Positions 35,251 to 43,596 of a stretch of 47,819 bases of DNA are shown here, piece by piece (the first letter of the stretch is position 1; each line of letters opens with the position of its first letter). The notes under the pieces are model-generated. The model was not told the DNA's origin, did not search any database, and saw nothing but the letters and a program-made list of their open reading frames with translations. This DNA is from Lachnospiraceae bacterium. Lineage in GTDB: Bacteria > Bacillota > Clostridia > Lachnospirales > Lachnospiraceae. A program made the position numbers and the translations under genes. The stretch spans positions 1-47,819 of the forward strand of contig SVFL01000020.1 in assembly GCA_015056885.1 (NCBI GenBank). The letters are read 5' to 3'.

Positions 35251-36417
35251 TTATTTTTTATTATAAATAATTCTGCCATCTATTATCGTATATAAAGTTT
35301 CTGTAAATACCTCCATAGGATTACCGTCAAATATCGCTACATCTGCATCTTTTCCCACTTCCAGACTACCCAACCGTTCTGACACGCCACAGATGATTGC
35401 AGGATAGATTGTAATCGCCTTAAGTCCTTCTTCCATAGGCATTCCCGCCTTCACAGCCAGGCCTGCACACAAGGGCAAAGATTGAATCAGTGACACCGGA
35501 TGGTCCGTGGTGATGGCCGTCATTATTCCCGCCTTATTCAATACACCTGCAGTTTTAAAAGCCATATTCTGAACCTCGATTTTACTGCGGCTGGCCAAAT
35601 CCGGTCCTACAATTGCCGGGAATCCGGCTTTTGCCAGGTCCTCCGCTATCAAATGCCCTTCCGTACAATGATCCAGCGTTACGGACAAACCAAATTCCTT
35701 GGCAATTCGAATAGCAGTAAAAATATCATCTGCACGATGTACATGAGCTTTAAGAGGAATCTCGCCACGAAATACCGGACCCCAGCATTCCTTGGTAAAA
35801 TCCTCCTCAAATTCATCTCCCGCTTTTTCTGCCCTATCCTTCTTATCCAGATACTGTTTCGCCTCAAAAAGTTCTCTACGCAACATGGCTGCCGTTGCCA
35901 TACGGGTAGATGGACTTTTCCCCTGACCGGAATAATTTACCTTGGGATTCTCGCCAAATGCAACCTTCATGGCTGCAGGCGACTTCACAATCAAATCATC
36001 TATTCGTCTGCCGCTTGTCTTCAAAAGCGCAAACTGACCTCCCACCACATTAGAACTTCCGGGACCTATCATAGCGCAGGTAATACCCGCTCTCACTGCA
36101 TCCCCAAAAGCCGCATCCATAGTATTAATGGCATCAATTGCCCGAAGATATGGTGTAATAGGGTTCACCGTTTCATTGCAGTCGTCTCCTTCCATCCCCT
36201 TTTTCTCTTCTGTTATTCCCATATGACAATGGGCCTCTATAAGCCCGGGCATTACCCAGGCACCGGGAACATTCAGTACATCCTCTCCCTGCTTGGGACA
36301 CACCCTGACCTCTCCCACACTTCCTATCTCTGCAATTTTGCCATTTACGAGACGAAGTACGCCTTCCGCGTACTCCTCCCCCGCCATGGTTAAAACACGA
36401 CCACCTACAATATACAT
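35251..36417 (-). CDS. Amidohydrolase-family metal-dependent hydrolase
   Basis: 388 aa, cytosolic TIM-barrel hydrolase of the imidazolonepropionase/cytosine deaminase-like superfamily. Metal ligands are visible: HxH at His63/His65 (PGLIEAHCHMG), further His in KAHVHRADD and in LDHCTEGH, and Asp in TTDHP. The C-terminal GSLEVGKDADVAIFDGNPME is the usual beta-sandwich tail. The substrate is unknown; a cyclic amide, imide or purine-type base are typical. AGGGAGC precedes ATG 36417, 24 bp after the SpoIIQ-like gene, so the two may be co-transcribed. Confidence 0.88.
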   Translation of the reverse strand: MYIVGGRVLTMAGEEYAEGVLRLVNGKIAEIGSVGEVRVCPKQGEDVLNVPGAWVMPGLIEAHCHMGITEEKKGMEGDDCNETVNPITPYLRAIDAINTMDAAFGDAVRAGITCAMIGPGSSNVVGGQFALLKTSGRRIDDLIVKSPAAMKVAFGENPKVNYSGQGKSPSTRMATAAMLRRELFEAKQYLDKKDRAEKAGDEFEEDFTKECWGPVFRGEIPLKAHVHRADDIFTAIRIAKEFGLSVTLDHCTEGHLIAEDLAKAGFPAIVGPDLASRSKIEVQNMAFKTAGVLNKAGIMTAITTDHPVSLIQSLPLCAGLAVKAGMPMEEGLKAITIYPAIICGVSERLGSLEVGKDADVAIFDGNPMEVFTETLYTIIDGRIIYNKK

Positions 36418-36440
36418 ATCTCTGCTCCCTGAACTTTTCG

Positions 36441-37325
36441 TTAAAACAGACCTTCCGAATTAACCGGTGCCCCATCTTTCTCCAGTTTAAAATAAAGATT
36501 TGTACCCTCAAGACTATAATATCTGCTGGGGGAAGCCACCGAACCAATTTTCTCTCCGGCTTTTACAATCCCATTCTCTTCCACCTGAATATCTGCAAGC
36601 TGTCCGTAAGTCACTACATAGCCGTTTCCAAGTTCCACTGTCACACCTTTACCAAGCTCTGCCGTTTCAAATACAGAAGTAATTCTTCCTTCCGCACAGG
36701 CAACCACCTCAGTACCTTCTTCCGCTGCAAAAATAGTGGCAGGATTGTATTTATACTGGTCTAAGGTTGCAAAATAGATACTTCCCTCCATACTGTAAGG
36801 CAACAAAATCTCACCGCTCACCGGCCTTGTCAACCCTTTATCTTCACTATAATTCAGTTCTGCTGTCCCCTGATTAACAGGTTCTGCTGTTGCCCCTGCA
36901 TTTGCCGCCGCTGCCTGATCAGCCTCCAATTCTTCTGCCGCGGATAATTCTGCCAAAGCTCCATCCTTCGGTGCATCCTCTACCATACCTGCTGTCTGCC
37001 CGGGAAGCTCTACCAGATGAGAACCTGCCTCTGCAGACAAATCCTCTTCCATAGGCATATAGTCCAAATCACTATCCATGTTATGGGCATTACTTCCTCC
37101 TATAATAGGCTCCTCCTGTATATTTCCCTTACCAATCTCCTCCAGTTTATCTGCATTATCCTTCTCTAACGCCGCCAAATCCAGGGTATAACCATCATTC
37201 TGTTCTTCCATCTCCTTGCCCTTCATATATAGACCTGTCATAGTCAGTGCTGCCAAAACAAGAGCTGAGGAAGTAATCATGATGATTCGCTCTTTTTTGA
37301 TACTATCTCTTCTATTTCTTCTCAT
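36441..37325 (-). CDS. SpoIIQ-like protein: membrane-anchored degenerate M23 (LytM) domain
   Basis: 294 aa from ATG 37325 (AAAGGGA upstream); the frame extends to 37409. A basic N-terminus and one membrane helix (IIMITSSALVLAALTMTGLYM) precede a long acidic Ala/Glu-rich linker and a C-terminal LytM domain (about 195-290). Zinc ligands are lost: YGQL replaces YAHL, and the final HxH strand reads LYFKLEKDG. A dead, single-pass LytM is the layout of Bacillus SpoIIQ, which anchors SpoIIIAH across the forespore septum. A SigF-like promoter (37414-37441) supports this. It could instead be another inactive M23 anchor protein. Confidence 0.65.
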   Translation of the reverse strand: MRRNRRDSIKKERIIMITSSALVLAALTMTGLYMKGKEMEEQNDGYTLDLAALEKDNADKLEEIGKGNIQEEPIIGGSNAHNMDSDLDYMPMEEDLSAEAGSHLVELPGQTAGMVEDAPKDGALAELSAAEELEADQAAAANAGATAEPVNQGTAELNYSEDKGLTRPVSGEILLPYSMEGSIYFATLDQYKYNPATIFAAEEGTEVVACAEGRITSVFETAELGKGVTVELGNGYVVTYGQLADIQVEENGIVKAGEKIGSVASPSRYYSLEGTNLYFKLEKDGAPVNSEGLF

Positions 37326-37413
37326 ATTCTTTCCCTTTCTGCCTTTTATTATCATTACCGATTCTGCGGATAATCTGCCGGCCGCATCCTTATCATCTAT
37401 TGTTTTCATAAGT

Positions 37414-37441
37414 AGTTTTGCCGAAAGGAAAAGTTTTATAC
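37414..37441 (-). promoter_or_regulatory. Possible SigF-type (forespore) promoter
   Basis: Minus strand GTATA (37437-37441), 14 bases, then GGCAAAACT (37414-37422), matching GGnnAnAnT at -10. Spacing is one short of the usual 15. It lies about 90 bases before ATG 37325. Confidence 0.45.
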
Positions 37442-37459
37442 AATAAAAATGGAAGACAT

Positions 37460-37512
37460 AAAAGAGACTGTTTCTCCAATCATTTTAATAATTGGCTGAA
37501 GACAGTCTCCTT
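37460..37512 (-). terminator. Terminator of the EF-hand protein gene
   Basis: GAGACTGT (37464-37471) and ACAGTCTC (37502-37509), inner CCAAT/ATTGG, and TTTTA downstream on the minus strand. Confidence 0.75.
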
Positions 37513-37588
37513 TACATCTTATACAGGATTTTCATTATTTAATTTAAATACAGAAACCAATTTTCAACTTGCACGAGAGCACTCTTGT

Positions 37589-38755
37589 CTATGCGCCCTG
37601 CTCGTACTTGGCAACATCCACATGTTGCACTGTACCGACATTGCCGTTCTCATACAGGAATATACCGGTGCTTCGGATTGCACCGTTTGTCTGTCCCTGA
37701 GCACCCTTCAGCGCAAAATCAGTAGAAGCCTTTTGCAGGCAAATAGCACCTACACCCTTGTCAGCAAGGCGGTAGAGCACATCTTTGCCATTTTCATCCT
37801 TACACCAGATTTGCAACTTAGACCAAATATTATCGTTTTCGTCAATCCAGCCGTTTCCGTCCTCGTCATAAGCCTGCAAATCAGCAAAACCGTCACCGCT
37901 CTTGGTGCCAAACAGCTCATTTCCGTCATTGATAGTACCGTCGCCGTTTTTATCCAATGCCAGATAACCACTTGCAGCATCCAACATGGATATCTCGTCC
38001 TTCTCGCCGTCCGCATCAATGTCGAAAAAGAATTTCTGGTCGGAAAGCTCTGCCACATCGGTGTCCAGATTTAACACCAAAGGATCGCACATAGTAAAGG
38101 AAGCCACATTCAGTTCCTCCCGGAAAGTCTCCTGGAACTGTCGGCTCATACCTACCTCCACATTAAAACGAATCTCTCGACCGTCAGCTGTTTTGACTGT
38201 TCCTACCGTAGAAAAGCTTGTGCTCTCCTGCTCATAGAAGGAGGTTTCCTGAACATAGTCCAGAACACGCACCGTACCGCCAAAGGACGCCAGTGTCTCC
38301 TGACCGCTGACTACCTGAGCGTTGTTTGCTGCGGTTGTCATATCCCCTGCCGATGTATCGCCAAGTCCCCACTCCTTCAGCAAATCATCCGTCTTGCCCC
38401 ATTTATTCGGGAAAAACAGGCTGAAAATATAACGGACTGTCAACTGGCGAAATTCCAGCATGGTGCTCTCCGAGCTTGTGGAGCGAATGTTTACCCGTCT
38501 GGTTCGAAGATTCAAACCATTCTGCCAATCCTCCGGTGTATAGAGTTTTTTATTGGCAGATTCTGTGGTTTCTCCATTTTCTCCGGTCAGGGTTTTATCC
38601 TCCTGTCCACCTGTAACAGCGGCATTTAAAGCATTCCCCTCACCTGTCATAAACCCTCCCCGATATTCCGTTAACGAGAAGCGCCGATATGTTGTTTTTG
38701 TGGACTGATAAGTCCGTGCGGATTCCATTCCTATTGTACTGGAATCAATTCTCAA
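37589..38755 (-). CDS. EF-hand/dockerin-like calcium-binding protein of unknown function, SigD-type promoter
   Basis: 388 aa from TTG 38755, which has AAAGGAAGG upstream; the frame continues to 39007 but the extra 84 residues run through leader hairpins and look non-coding. The N-terminus (RIDSSTIGMESARTYQSTKT) resembles flagellum-linked cytosolic proteins of Lachnospiraceae. There is no signal peptide. Three acidic loops between about 255 and 315 look like calcium sites: DIDADGEKDEI, DKNGDGTINDGNELF and DEDGNGWIDENDNI. No family name is recognised. A SigD-like promoter and a terminator lie in the leader. A role in motility, possibly with calcium, is inference. Confidence 0.7.
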   Translation of the reverse strand: MRIDSSTIGMESARTYQSTKTTYRRFSLTEYRGGFMTGEGNALNAAVTGGQEDKTLTGENGETTESANKKLYTPEDWQNGLNLRTRRVNIRSTSSESTMLEFRQLTVRYIFSLFFPNKWGKTDDLLKEWGLGDTSAGDMTTAANNAQVVSGQETLASFGGTVRVLDYVQETSFYEQESTSFSTVGTVKTADGREIRFNVEVGMSRQFQETFREELNVASFTMCDPLVLNLDTDVAELSDQKFFFDIDADGEKDEISMLDAASGYLALDKNGDGTINDGNELFGTKSGDGFADLQAYDEDGNGWIDENDNIWSKLQIWCKDENGKDVLYRLADKGVGAICLQKASTDFALKGAQGQTNGAIRSTGIFLYENGNVGTVQHVDVAKYEQGA

Positions 38756-38887
38756 ACCTTCCTTTCTCTCCTTTTTGGTGCACCACATCTCCCGCCTCCG
38801 CAGAGGCGTTTCTTCCCTGAAACCCTTCTGTTTCTCTGGGAAAATTCTTCGCGGCAAAGCATATGCTTTTGACTTCATGTCTCCCAC

Positions 38888-38941
38888 AAAAAAGGATGGT
38901 ACTCTCGCGAAGACATCCTTCTCTTCGCCAAAATACCATCC
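38888..38941 (-). terminator. Strong terminator inside the leader of the EF-hand protein gene
   Basis: GGATGGTA (38934-38941) pairs with TACCATCC (38894-38901) over 8 bp, and inside it GCGAAGA pairs with TCTTCGC over 7 bp; six U follow (38888-38893). It lies between the SigD-type promoter and the start codon, 130 bases before the TTG. Confidence 0.75.
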
Positions 38942-38995
38942 GTGGTGTCGTTTTACTTGGAATCCGGGTGGCCTGCCCTTCCTCCTGTACAAATT

Positions 38996-39022
38996 ATATC
39001 GACACATTCTTATAAAACTTTA
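38996..39022 (-). promoter_or_regulatory. SigD-type promoter of the EF-hand protein gene
   Basis: Minus strand TAAA (39019-39022), a 15-base spacer, GTCGATAT (38996-39003): one mismatch from the SigD consensus GCCGATAT. Confidence 0.7.
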
Positions 39023-39036
39023 GTTTACTCCTGTAG

Positions 39037-39693
39037 CTAGCTCTCACTTTGCCACTCAACCACACTCTGACACAGCCAATACCCTATTACAAAAAATACC
39101 ATGAACCAAAGCAGTAACAGTTTCTTACTGTAGGTTCCATAAATATAGCGTACAAACATGGCCTCTGCAATTTCATTGCCTGCTGCATTTAATGTCACAT
39201 GCTCTGCGGGATGTCCGGTCTCGCCTCCAAATGTCACACTGACCTTTTGATTTTCCGGGAAAATAACAGACAACTGATACGGTTGTCCGGGTTTTACCCA
39301 TGTCTCGAAATGAAACTGACAATAAATACGCTCTCTTACATCCGTGGCCCTAACTGTGTAACCGGCTTCTTTTACTATCTTACCGGAATCATCCTTCAAA
39401 ACTGCCTGTATTCGATAATCCTCAGGAATATCATTCAATTCCAAAGTAGCTGTCTGATTGACATTAATACTGATGCTTTTGAGATAGTCGCTCTGAGGCA
39501 CAAAGCATTCCTCATACTGCGCCCCTGCCTCCACTTCCCAATCCATGGGAGCTGCCATAACAGTCTCACTTACATTATAAATTTCATAAAATAAATACTG
39601 TGTAAAAACCTTATAAATCAGGCCCACACCAAACCCTGCTATCAAAACAGACAAAGCAGACATGATTAGCATTGATTTTAATTTACTCTTCAT
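39037..39693 (-). CDS. Membrane protein with an extracytoplasmic beta domain, paired with the GT-C enzyme
   Basis: 218 aa. An N-terminal membrane helix (MLIMSALSVLIAGFGVGLIY), a ~150-residue outside domain of beta character (YLKSISINVNQTATLELNDIP... QLSVIFPENQKVSVTFGGE), and a C-terminal helix (LLLLWFMVFFVIGYWLC). I do not recognise a family. It overlaps the upstream glycosyltransferase gene by 11 bases and is surely co-translated, which suggests a partner subunit or a modified substrate. GGGAG precedes ATG 39693. Confidence 0.7.
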   Translation of the reverse strand: MKSKLKSMLIMSALSVLIAGFGVGLIYKVFTQYLFYEIYNVSETVMAAPMDWEVEAGAQYEECFVPQSDYLKSISINVNQTATLELNDIPEDYRIQAVLKDDSGKIVKEAGYTVRATDVRERIYCQFHFETWVKPGQPYQLSVIFPENQKVSVTFGGETGHPAEHVTLNAAGNEIAEAMFVRYIYGTYSKKLLLLWFMVFFVIGYWLCQSVVEWQSES

Positions 39694-41116
39694 TTGCTGC
39701 TCTCCCTATCCTGAAAACTTCAATATTTTTGGCCTGGATACTGTAGACTCCTGCAGACTCCAACTCATATCCCTGTGCACTGACTGCCTCACGCACACGG
39801 TTCCCCAATGCACTCTGGGTATAGTTAATCATAAACCATACCTGTTCCGTGTCTCCCTGCTGTAAAATATTCTGCAAGGTCTCCTGTCCATCCGACCAGA
39901 ACAACTCCGACGCATTGGTAAACTCTACATCCGGCATATACACACGATAAATTCGTACATGCTCTGTGGGATCCGCATAAATCACATTTGCATTTGCTTC
40001 CACATTCTCCGCCAGAAACTCTACCCATTCATCTGCACCACAGGTCACCATGTCATGCTCCTGCATGGACGTCACCGAGAAAAATGTCTCTGCAACAAGC
40101 AAAAGTACCAACACTCCCTGCGGTATATAAGAAGTCTCCTTTTTTGAAGAACCCGCCACAAGTCCTACAAACAGTGCCATCAAGCCCCATGAAACATACA
40201 GATATCTGGTATCCCAGATAGGCACAATGCACACGGAAATCAAGGCTCCCATAAGCATGGTTCCCCCAAATACCGCAAAACTAAGAAGCGCCTCTCTGTT
40301 TTTTTGCAGTAAAGCCGCCACCAGCATACCCAAAATCAATACAAAGAACACAAAACCGACTCCTGTCATGGAAGATTCCATCATCTCTGCCGGAGAAGTA
40401 AACCACGCTCCCCAATCCAGAGGCTGAATCCAATAATCGCTTTTCACTGACTTGGTCTGTGTAGCCACAACACTCATCCACGGCAGATATCCGACAGCAA
40501 TCACGCTTCCTGCCAGTATCACCTTACCAATTCGCTCTCTCTTGCGCCAAAGAACTGCCACAAGTACCATCACCCATGCCACAAACACAGCAAAAACTGC
40601 ATAATAATGGGTATACATGGCCGCCAGTGTCATTATAATTCCCAACACATAATCCCGCATTTTGCCTTTTTCGTAGTATTCCAGCAAAAAGATTGCCGTA
40701 GCGGTCACGAAAAGTGCCGCCCAGGAATACATACGAATCGCCACGGACCGCTCAAAGGTCACGTAGGCCGCACCAAACCACAGCACATAAAATACTGCGG
40801 TTGCATTGTTCCATCTGCGCCGCACATAGGTTGCACCAATCACCAATAAATTGATATATAAGGCTAGGAGAGAAACCAGCCTGTAAACAGCCGGATTCTC
40901 TCCAAATAAAACTTCAGCCACTTTTAATATCAAATAATACAATGGCGGATGCACATCAGCAGCCGTGCTTGCAACAATGGAAGCTACATCTTCCCGTACA
41001 AACTCGATGGAATATGCCTCGTCAATATAGATACTTTGCGAGAACATGGGGAATGAAATCAAAATACAGAGAATGCCCGCACAAATATAGGGGAGCACCG
41101 TTCCTATTTTTCTCAT
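39683..41116 (-). CDS. GT-C superfamily membrane glycosyltransferase (PMT/GT39-83-like)
   Basis: 477 aa with about ten membrane helices and a C-terminal soluble domain. The first outside loop carries YIDEAYSIEFV (Asp-Glu at about 32-33), the catalytic DE motif of GT-C enzymes that use polyprenyl-phosphate sugars, followed by DVHPPLYYLILK. It probably moves a sugar onto a surface polymer or protein on the outer side. The following gene (39037) overlaps it. GGAAGGAGC precedes ATG 41116. Acceptor and donor sugars are unknown. Confidence 0.85.
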   Translation of the reverse strand: MRKIGTVLPYICAGILCILISFPMFSQSIYIDEAYSIEFVREDVASIVASTAADVHPPLYYLILKVAEVLFGENPAVYRLVSLLALYINLLVIGATYVRRRWNNATAVFYVLWFGAAYVTFERSVAIRMYSWAALFVTATAIFLLEYYEKGKMRDYVLGIIMTLAAMYTHYYAVFAVFVAWVMVLVAVLWRKRERIGKVILAGSVIAVGYLPWMSVVATQTKSVKSDYWIQPLDWGAWFTSPAEMMESSMTGVGFVFFVLILGMLVAALLQKNREALLSFAVFGGTMLMGALISVCIVPIWDTRYLYVSWGLMALFVGLVAGSSKKETSYIPQGVLVLLLVAETFFSVTSMQEHDMVTCGADEWVEFLAENVEANANVIYADPTEHVRIYRVYMPDVEFTNASELFWSDGQETLQNILQQGDTEQVWFMINYTQSALGNRVREAVSAQGYELESAGVYSIQAKNIEVFRIGRAANEE

Positions 41117-41157
41117 TCAAGCTCCTTCCAAACTCCGTCAAAACAAACTGCTTGTAC

Positions 41158-43455
41158 TTAGTCCACTCTGTTATAATTGATCAGACAACCCTTCAGGATA
41201 ATCTGACGCTCCTCGTCAGTCAGCTCACCCAGTTTCATTTCGAACTCGGTAAGAGAACCGTTCTCCTTGTCTACCACATAAGCCTTGATAACCTCAGTCT
41301 TGTCCTCAACAGCCTTCTTGATGCCGGGGATGAAAAGGTAATCCAGGTTCTTGAAGGGAAGCTCACCTTCTTTAATCAGGAAAGGAAGCATACCCCAGTT
41401 AATCAGATTGGAACGATAACGCTTAGTAGCATACTCGTTGGCAATGTTTGCCCAGCCTCCCAGTACCTTCTGACAGGAAGCAGCCTGCTCACGGGCAGAA
41501 CCGTCGCCGGGCTTCACTGCAAAAATAGTGGAACCGAAACCAGTATTCTCCTTGCTTGCGTCTGCAAAAGTCTTCTTTACAGCCTCCATTACAGGCTTCA
41601 CATCCTCATGAACCTCACAAGGATTCTCGCCATTCATTCTTGCCTTCTCTGCACGCTGAATGTCCTTTGCACGACCAACGTACTCAGGGTCCTTTCTGGA
41701 AAGTGCAAACTCTGCCAGTCCCAAAGGATTGGAACGATAGGAAGAGGTCTCACCGGAAGGAATCAACTCATCGGTGGTGGTAACAGGATCATGAATCTCA
41801 CTTACCACGCGAAGAACCATGTTCTCAGGCAATGCGCCCATTGCAGGCCAGTCCTTGATATTGGGACCAAACTGAATCTCGGTCTCAGGATCTGCAACAC
41901 CCTTGGAATCAAATACACGGTTTGCATAAATATTAGAATCAAAGTGATATTTGTACTTGCCAATCTCACCGTCAAAATCAGTTGCGGGAGTCAGAACACC
42001 CTTGTTGGCAGCGGTAGCTGCGATGGAACGTGCATCCATCAGTGCAACAGAGGAAATCTGACCGTTCTGCAGCTTACTACCCTCACGGTTGGGGAAGTTT
42101 CTGGTGGAGTGACGGATACTGAATGCATTATTTGCAGGAGTATCGCCTGCACCGAAACAGGGACCGCAGAATGCAGTCTTCATAATTGCACCGGTCTCCA
42201 TCAAAGTTGCACAACAACCATTCTTAACAAGCTCCATATATACAGGCATGGAAGCAGGATATACGCTCAAAGTAAATCCATCGGAACCAATATACTGTCC
42301 CTTCAAAATATCAGCTGCCGCACAGATATTCTCAAATCCACCACCTGCACAACCTGCGATAATACCCTGATCTACCATAAACTTGCCGTTACGAACCTTA
42401 TCCTTCAAGGAATACTCAACAGCACCGTCCAAGCTTACCAAAGCGCGCTTTTCGGTCTCATCCAGAATATCCATAAGGTTTGCATTAAGCTCCTCGATGG
42501 TGTAGGTGTTGCTGGGATGGAAAGGCATTGCAATCATAGGACGAACCTTAGACAGATCAACCTCGATTACGCCATCATAGTAAGCAACCTCACCGGGATT
42601 CAGCTCTGCATACTCCTCACCACGACCATGAATCTCGTAGAACTCCTTGATCTCATCATCAGTCTTCCAAATAGAGGACAGACAGGTTGTCTCAGTAGTC
42701 ATTACATCGATACCGATACGGAAGTCAGCAGACAGAGATGCTACGCCGGGACCTACGAACTCCATTACTTTATTTTTCACAAAACCATTCTTGAATACTG
42801 CACCAATAATTGCCAAAGCAACGTCCTGAGGACCAACACCCTTCACGGGAGCACCCTTCAGATATACAGCAACAACGCCGGGCATATTGATGTCATAGGT
42901 CTGGTTCAAGAGCTGCTTAACCAGCTCGGGGCCACCTTCACCCATTGCCATGGTACCAAGCGCACCGTAACGGGTATGAGAGTCAGAACCCAAAATCATC
43001 TTACCGCCGCCTGCCAGCATCTCGCGGGCAAACTGATGGATAACTGCCTGATGAGGGGGTACATACACACCGCCGTACTTCTTCGCACAAGTCAAACCAA
43101 ACATGTGGTCATCTTCATTGATGGTACCTCCTACTGCACACAAAGAGTTGTGGCAGTTGGTAAGTACATAGGGCATGGGGAACTTGGAAAGTCCTGATGC
43201 TCTTGCAGTCTGAATAATGCCAACGAAGGTAATATCGTGGCTGGTCAGCTTATCGAAACGGATTTTCAGTTTATCCATATTATCAGAGGTATTGTGGCTC
43301 TTCAAAATACCATAAGCCATGGTATTCTGTGCAGCAGACTCCTTCGTTACCTCTTTTCCTGTTTTTGATTTGATGGCTGCGGCTGCCTCAGGTCCTTCGG
43401 GAATAATCTCTGTCCCGTTTACCAAATAGGCGCCACTCTGTAATAATTCAATCAT
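41158..43455 (-). CDS. Aconitase-family hydratase (YbhJ-like)
   Basis: 765 aa, cytosolic, with the aconitase layout. Domains 1-3 carry the [4Fe-4S] cysteines in [11 protein letters not shown] (first Cys) and [10 protein letters not shown] (the Cys pair), and active-site signatures [13 protein letters not shown] and [16 protein letters not shown]. The C-terminal swivel domain contains [13 protein letters not shown]. It most resembles the uncharacterised YbhJ-like branch rather than housekeeping AcnA/AcnB, so the substrate is uncertain. ATG 43455 has GAGGAGG 4-5 bases upstream; the frame opens at 43494. Codon use is strongly biased, suggesting high expression; this produces long antisense frames. 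Confidence 0.85.
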   Translation of the reverse strand: MIELLQSGAYLVNGTEIIPEGPEAAAAIKSKTGKEVTKESAAQNTMAYGILKSHNTSDNMDKLKIRFDKLTSHDITFVGIIQTARASGLSKFPMPYVLTNCHNSLCAVGGTINEDDHMFGLTCAKKYGGVYVPPHQAVIHQFAREMLAGGGKMILGSDSHTRYGALGTMAMGEGGPELVKQLLNQTYDINMPGVVAVYLKGAPVKGVGPQDVALAIIGAVFKNGFVKNKVMEFVGPGVASLSADFRIGIDVMTTETTCLSSIWKTDDEIKEFYEIHGRGEEYAELNPGEVAYYDGVIEVDLSKVRPMIAMPFHPSNTYTIEELNANLMDILDETEKRALVSLDGAVEYSLKDKVRNGKFMVDQGIIAGCAGGGFENICAAADILKGQYIGSDGFTLSVYPASMPVYMELVKNGCCATLMETGAIMKTAFCGPCFGAGDTPANNAFSIRHSTRNFPNREGSKLQNGQISSVALMDARSIAATAANKGVLTPATDFDGEIGKYKYHFDSNIYANRVFDSKGVADPETEIQFGPNIKDWPAMGALPENMVLRVVSEIHDPVTTTDELIPSGETSSYRSNPLGLAEFALSRKDPEYVGRAKDIQRAEKARMNGENPCEVHEDVKPVMEAVKKTFADASKENTGFGSTIFAVKPGDGSAREQAASCQKVLGGWANIANEYATKRYRSNLINWGMLPFLIKEGELPFKNLDYLFIPGIKKAVEDKTEVIKAYVVDKENGSLTEFEMKLGELTDEERQIILKGCLINYNRVD

Positions 43456-43503
43456 ATTTTCCTCCTCTTGGTAGCTATATAAAAAAATTTGCACACAACA
43501 AAA

Positions 43504-43523
43504 GCCGGTGCCAAAGCACCAGC
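43504..43523 (-). terminator. Hairpin at the 5' end of the hydratase mRNA / terminator of the phosphoesterase gene
   Basis: GCCGGTGC (43504-43511) and GCACCAGC (43516-43523), U-rich after the stem on the minus strand (TTTTGTTG). It is 73 bases past the phosphoesterase stop and begins within a few bases of the predicted hydratase transcription start. Confidence 0.65.
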
Positions 43524-43527
43524 CTTT

Positions 43528-43556
43528 ATTATATAGGATTAAAGCGCATTATGCAA
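43528..43556 (-). promoter_or_regulatory. Promoter of the hydratase gene
   Basis: Minus strand TTGCAT (43551-43556), a 17-base spacer, TATAAT (43528-43533). The transcript would start near 43521, at the hairpin. Confidence 0.65.
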
Positions 43557-43596
43557 GGTGCAAAGTTGCTTTACTTCCATGGTTTTGTCCTTATGT

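Noticed and set aside
38942..38990. c-di-GMP-I riboswitch before the EF-hand protein gene
   Set aside because: The conserved core patterns around the two helices are missing, despite a tempting position after a SigD-type promoter.
38756..39007. 84-residue N-terminal extension of the EF-hand protein
   Set aside because: It passes through the leader terminator and starts inside the promoter; composition is Arg/Lys-rich and unlike the rest. TTG 38755 has the ribosome site.
40942..43197. 751-aa plus-strand open frame
   Set aside because: Exactly antisense to the GT-C and hydratase genes; Cys/His/Thr-rich low-quality sequence with no motif, an artefact of the strong codon bias of the hydratase.
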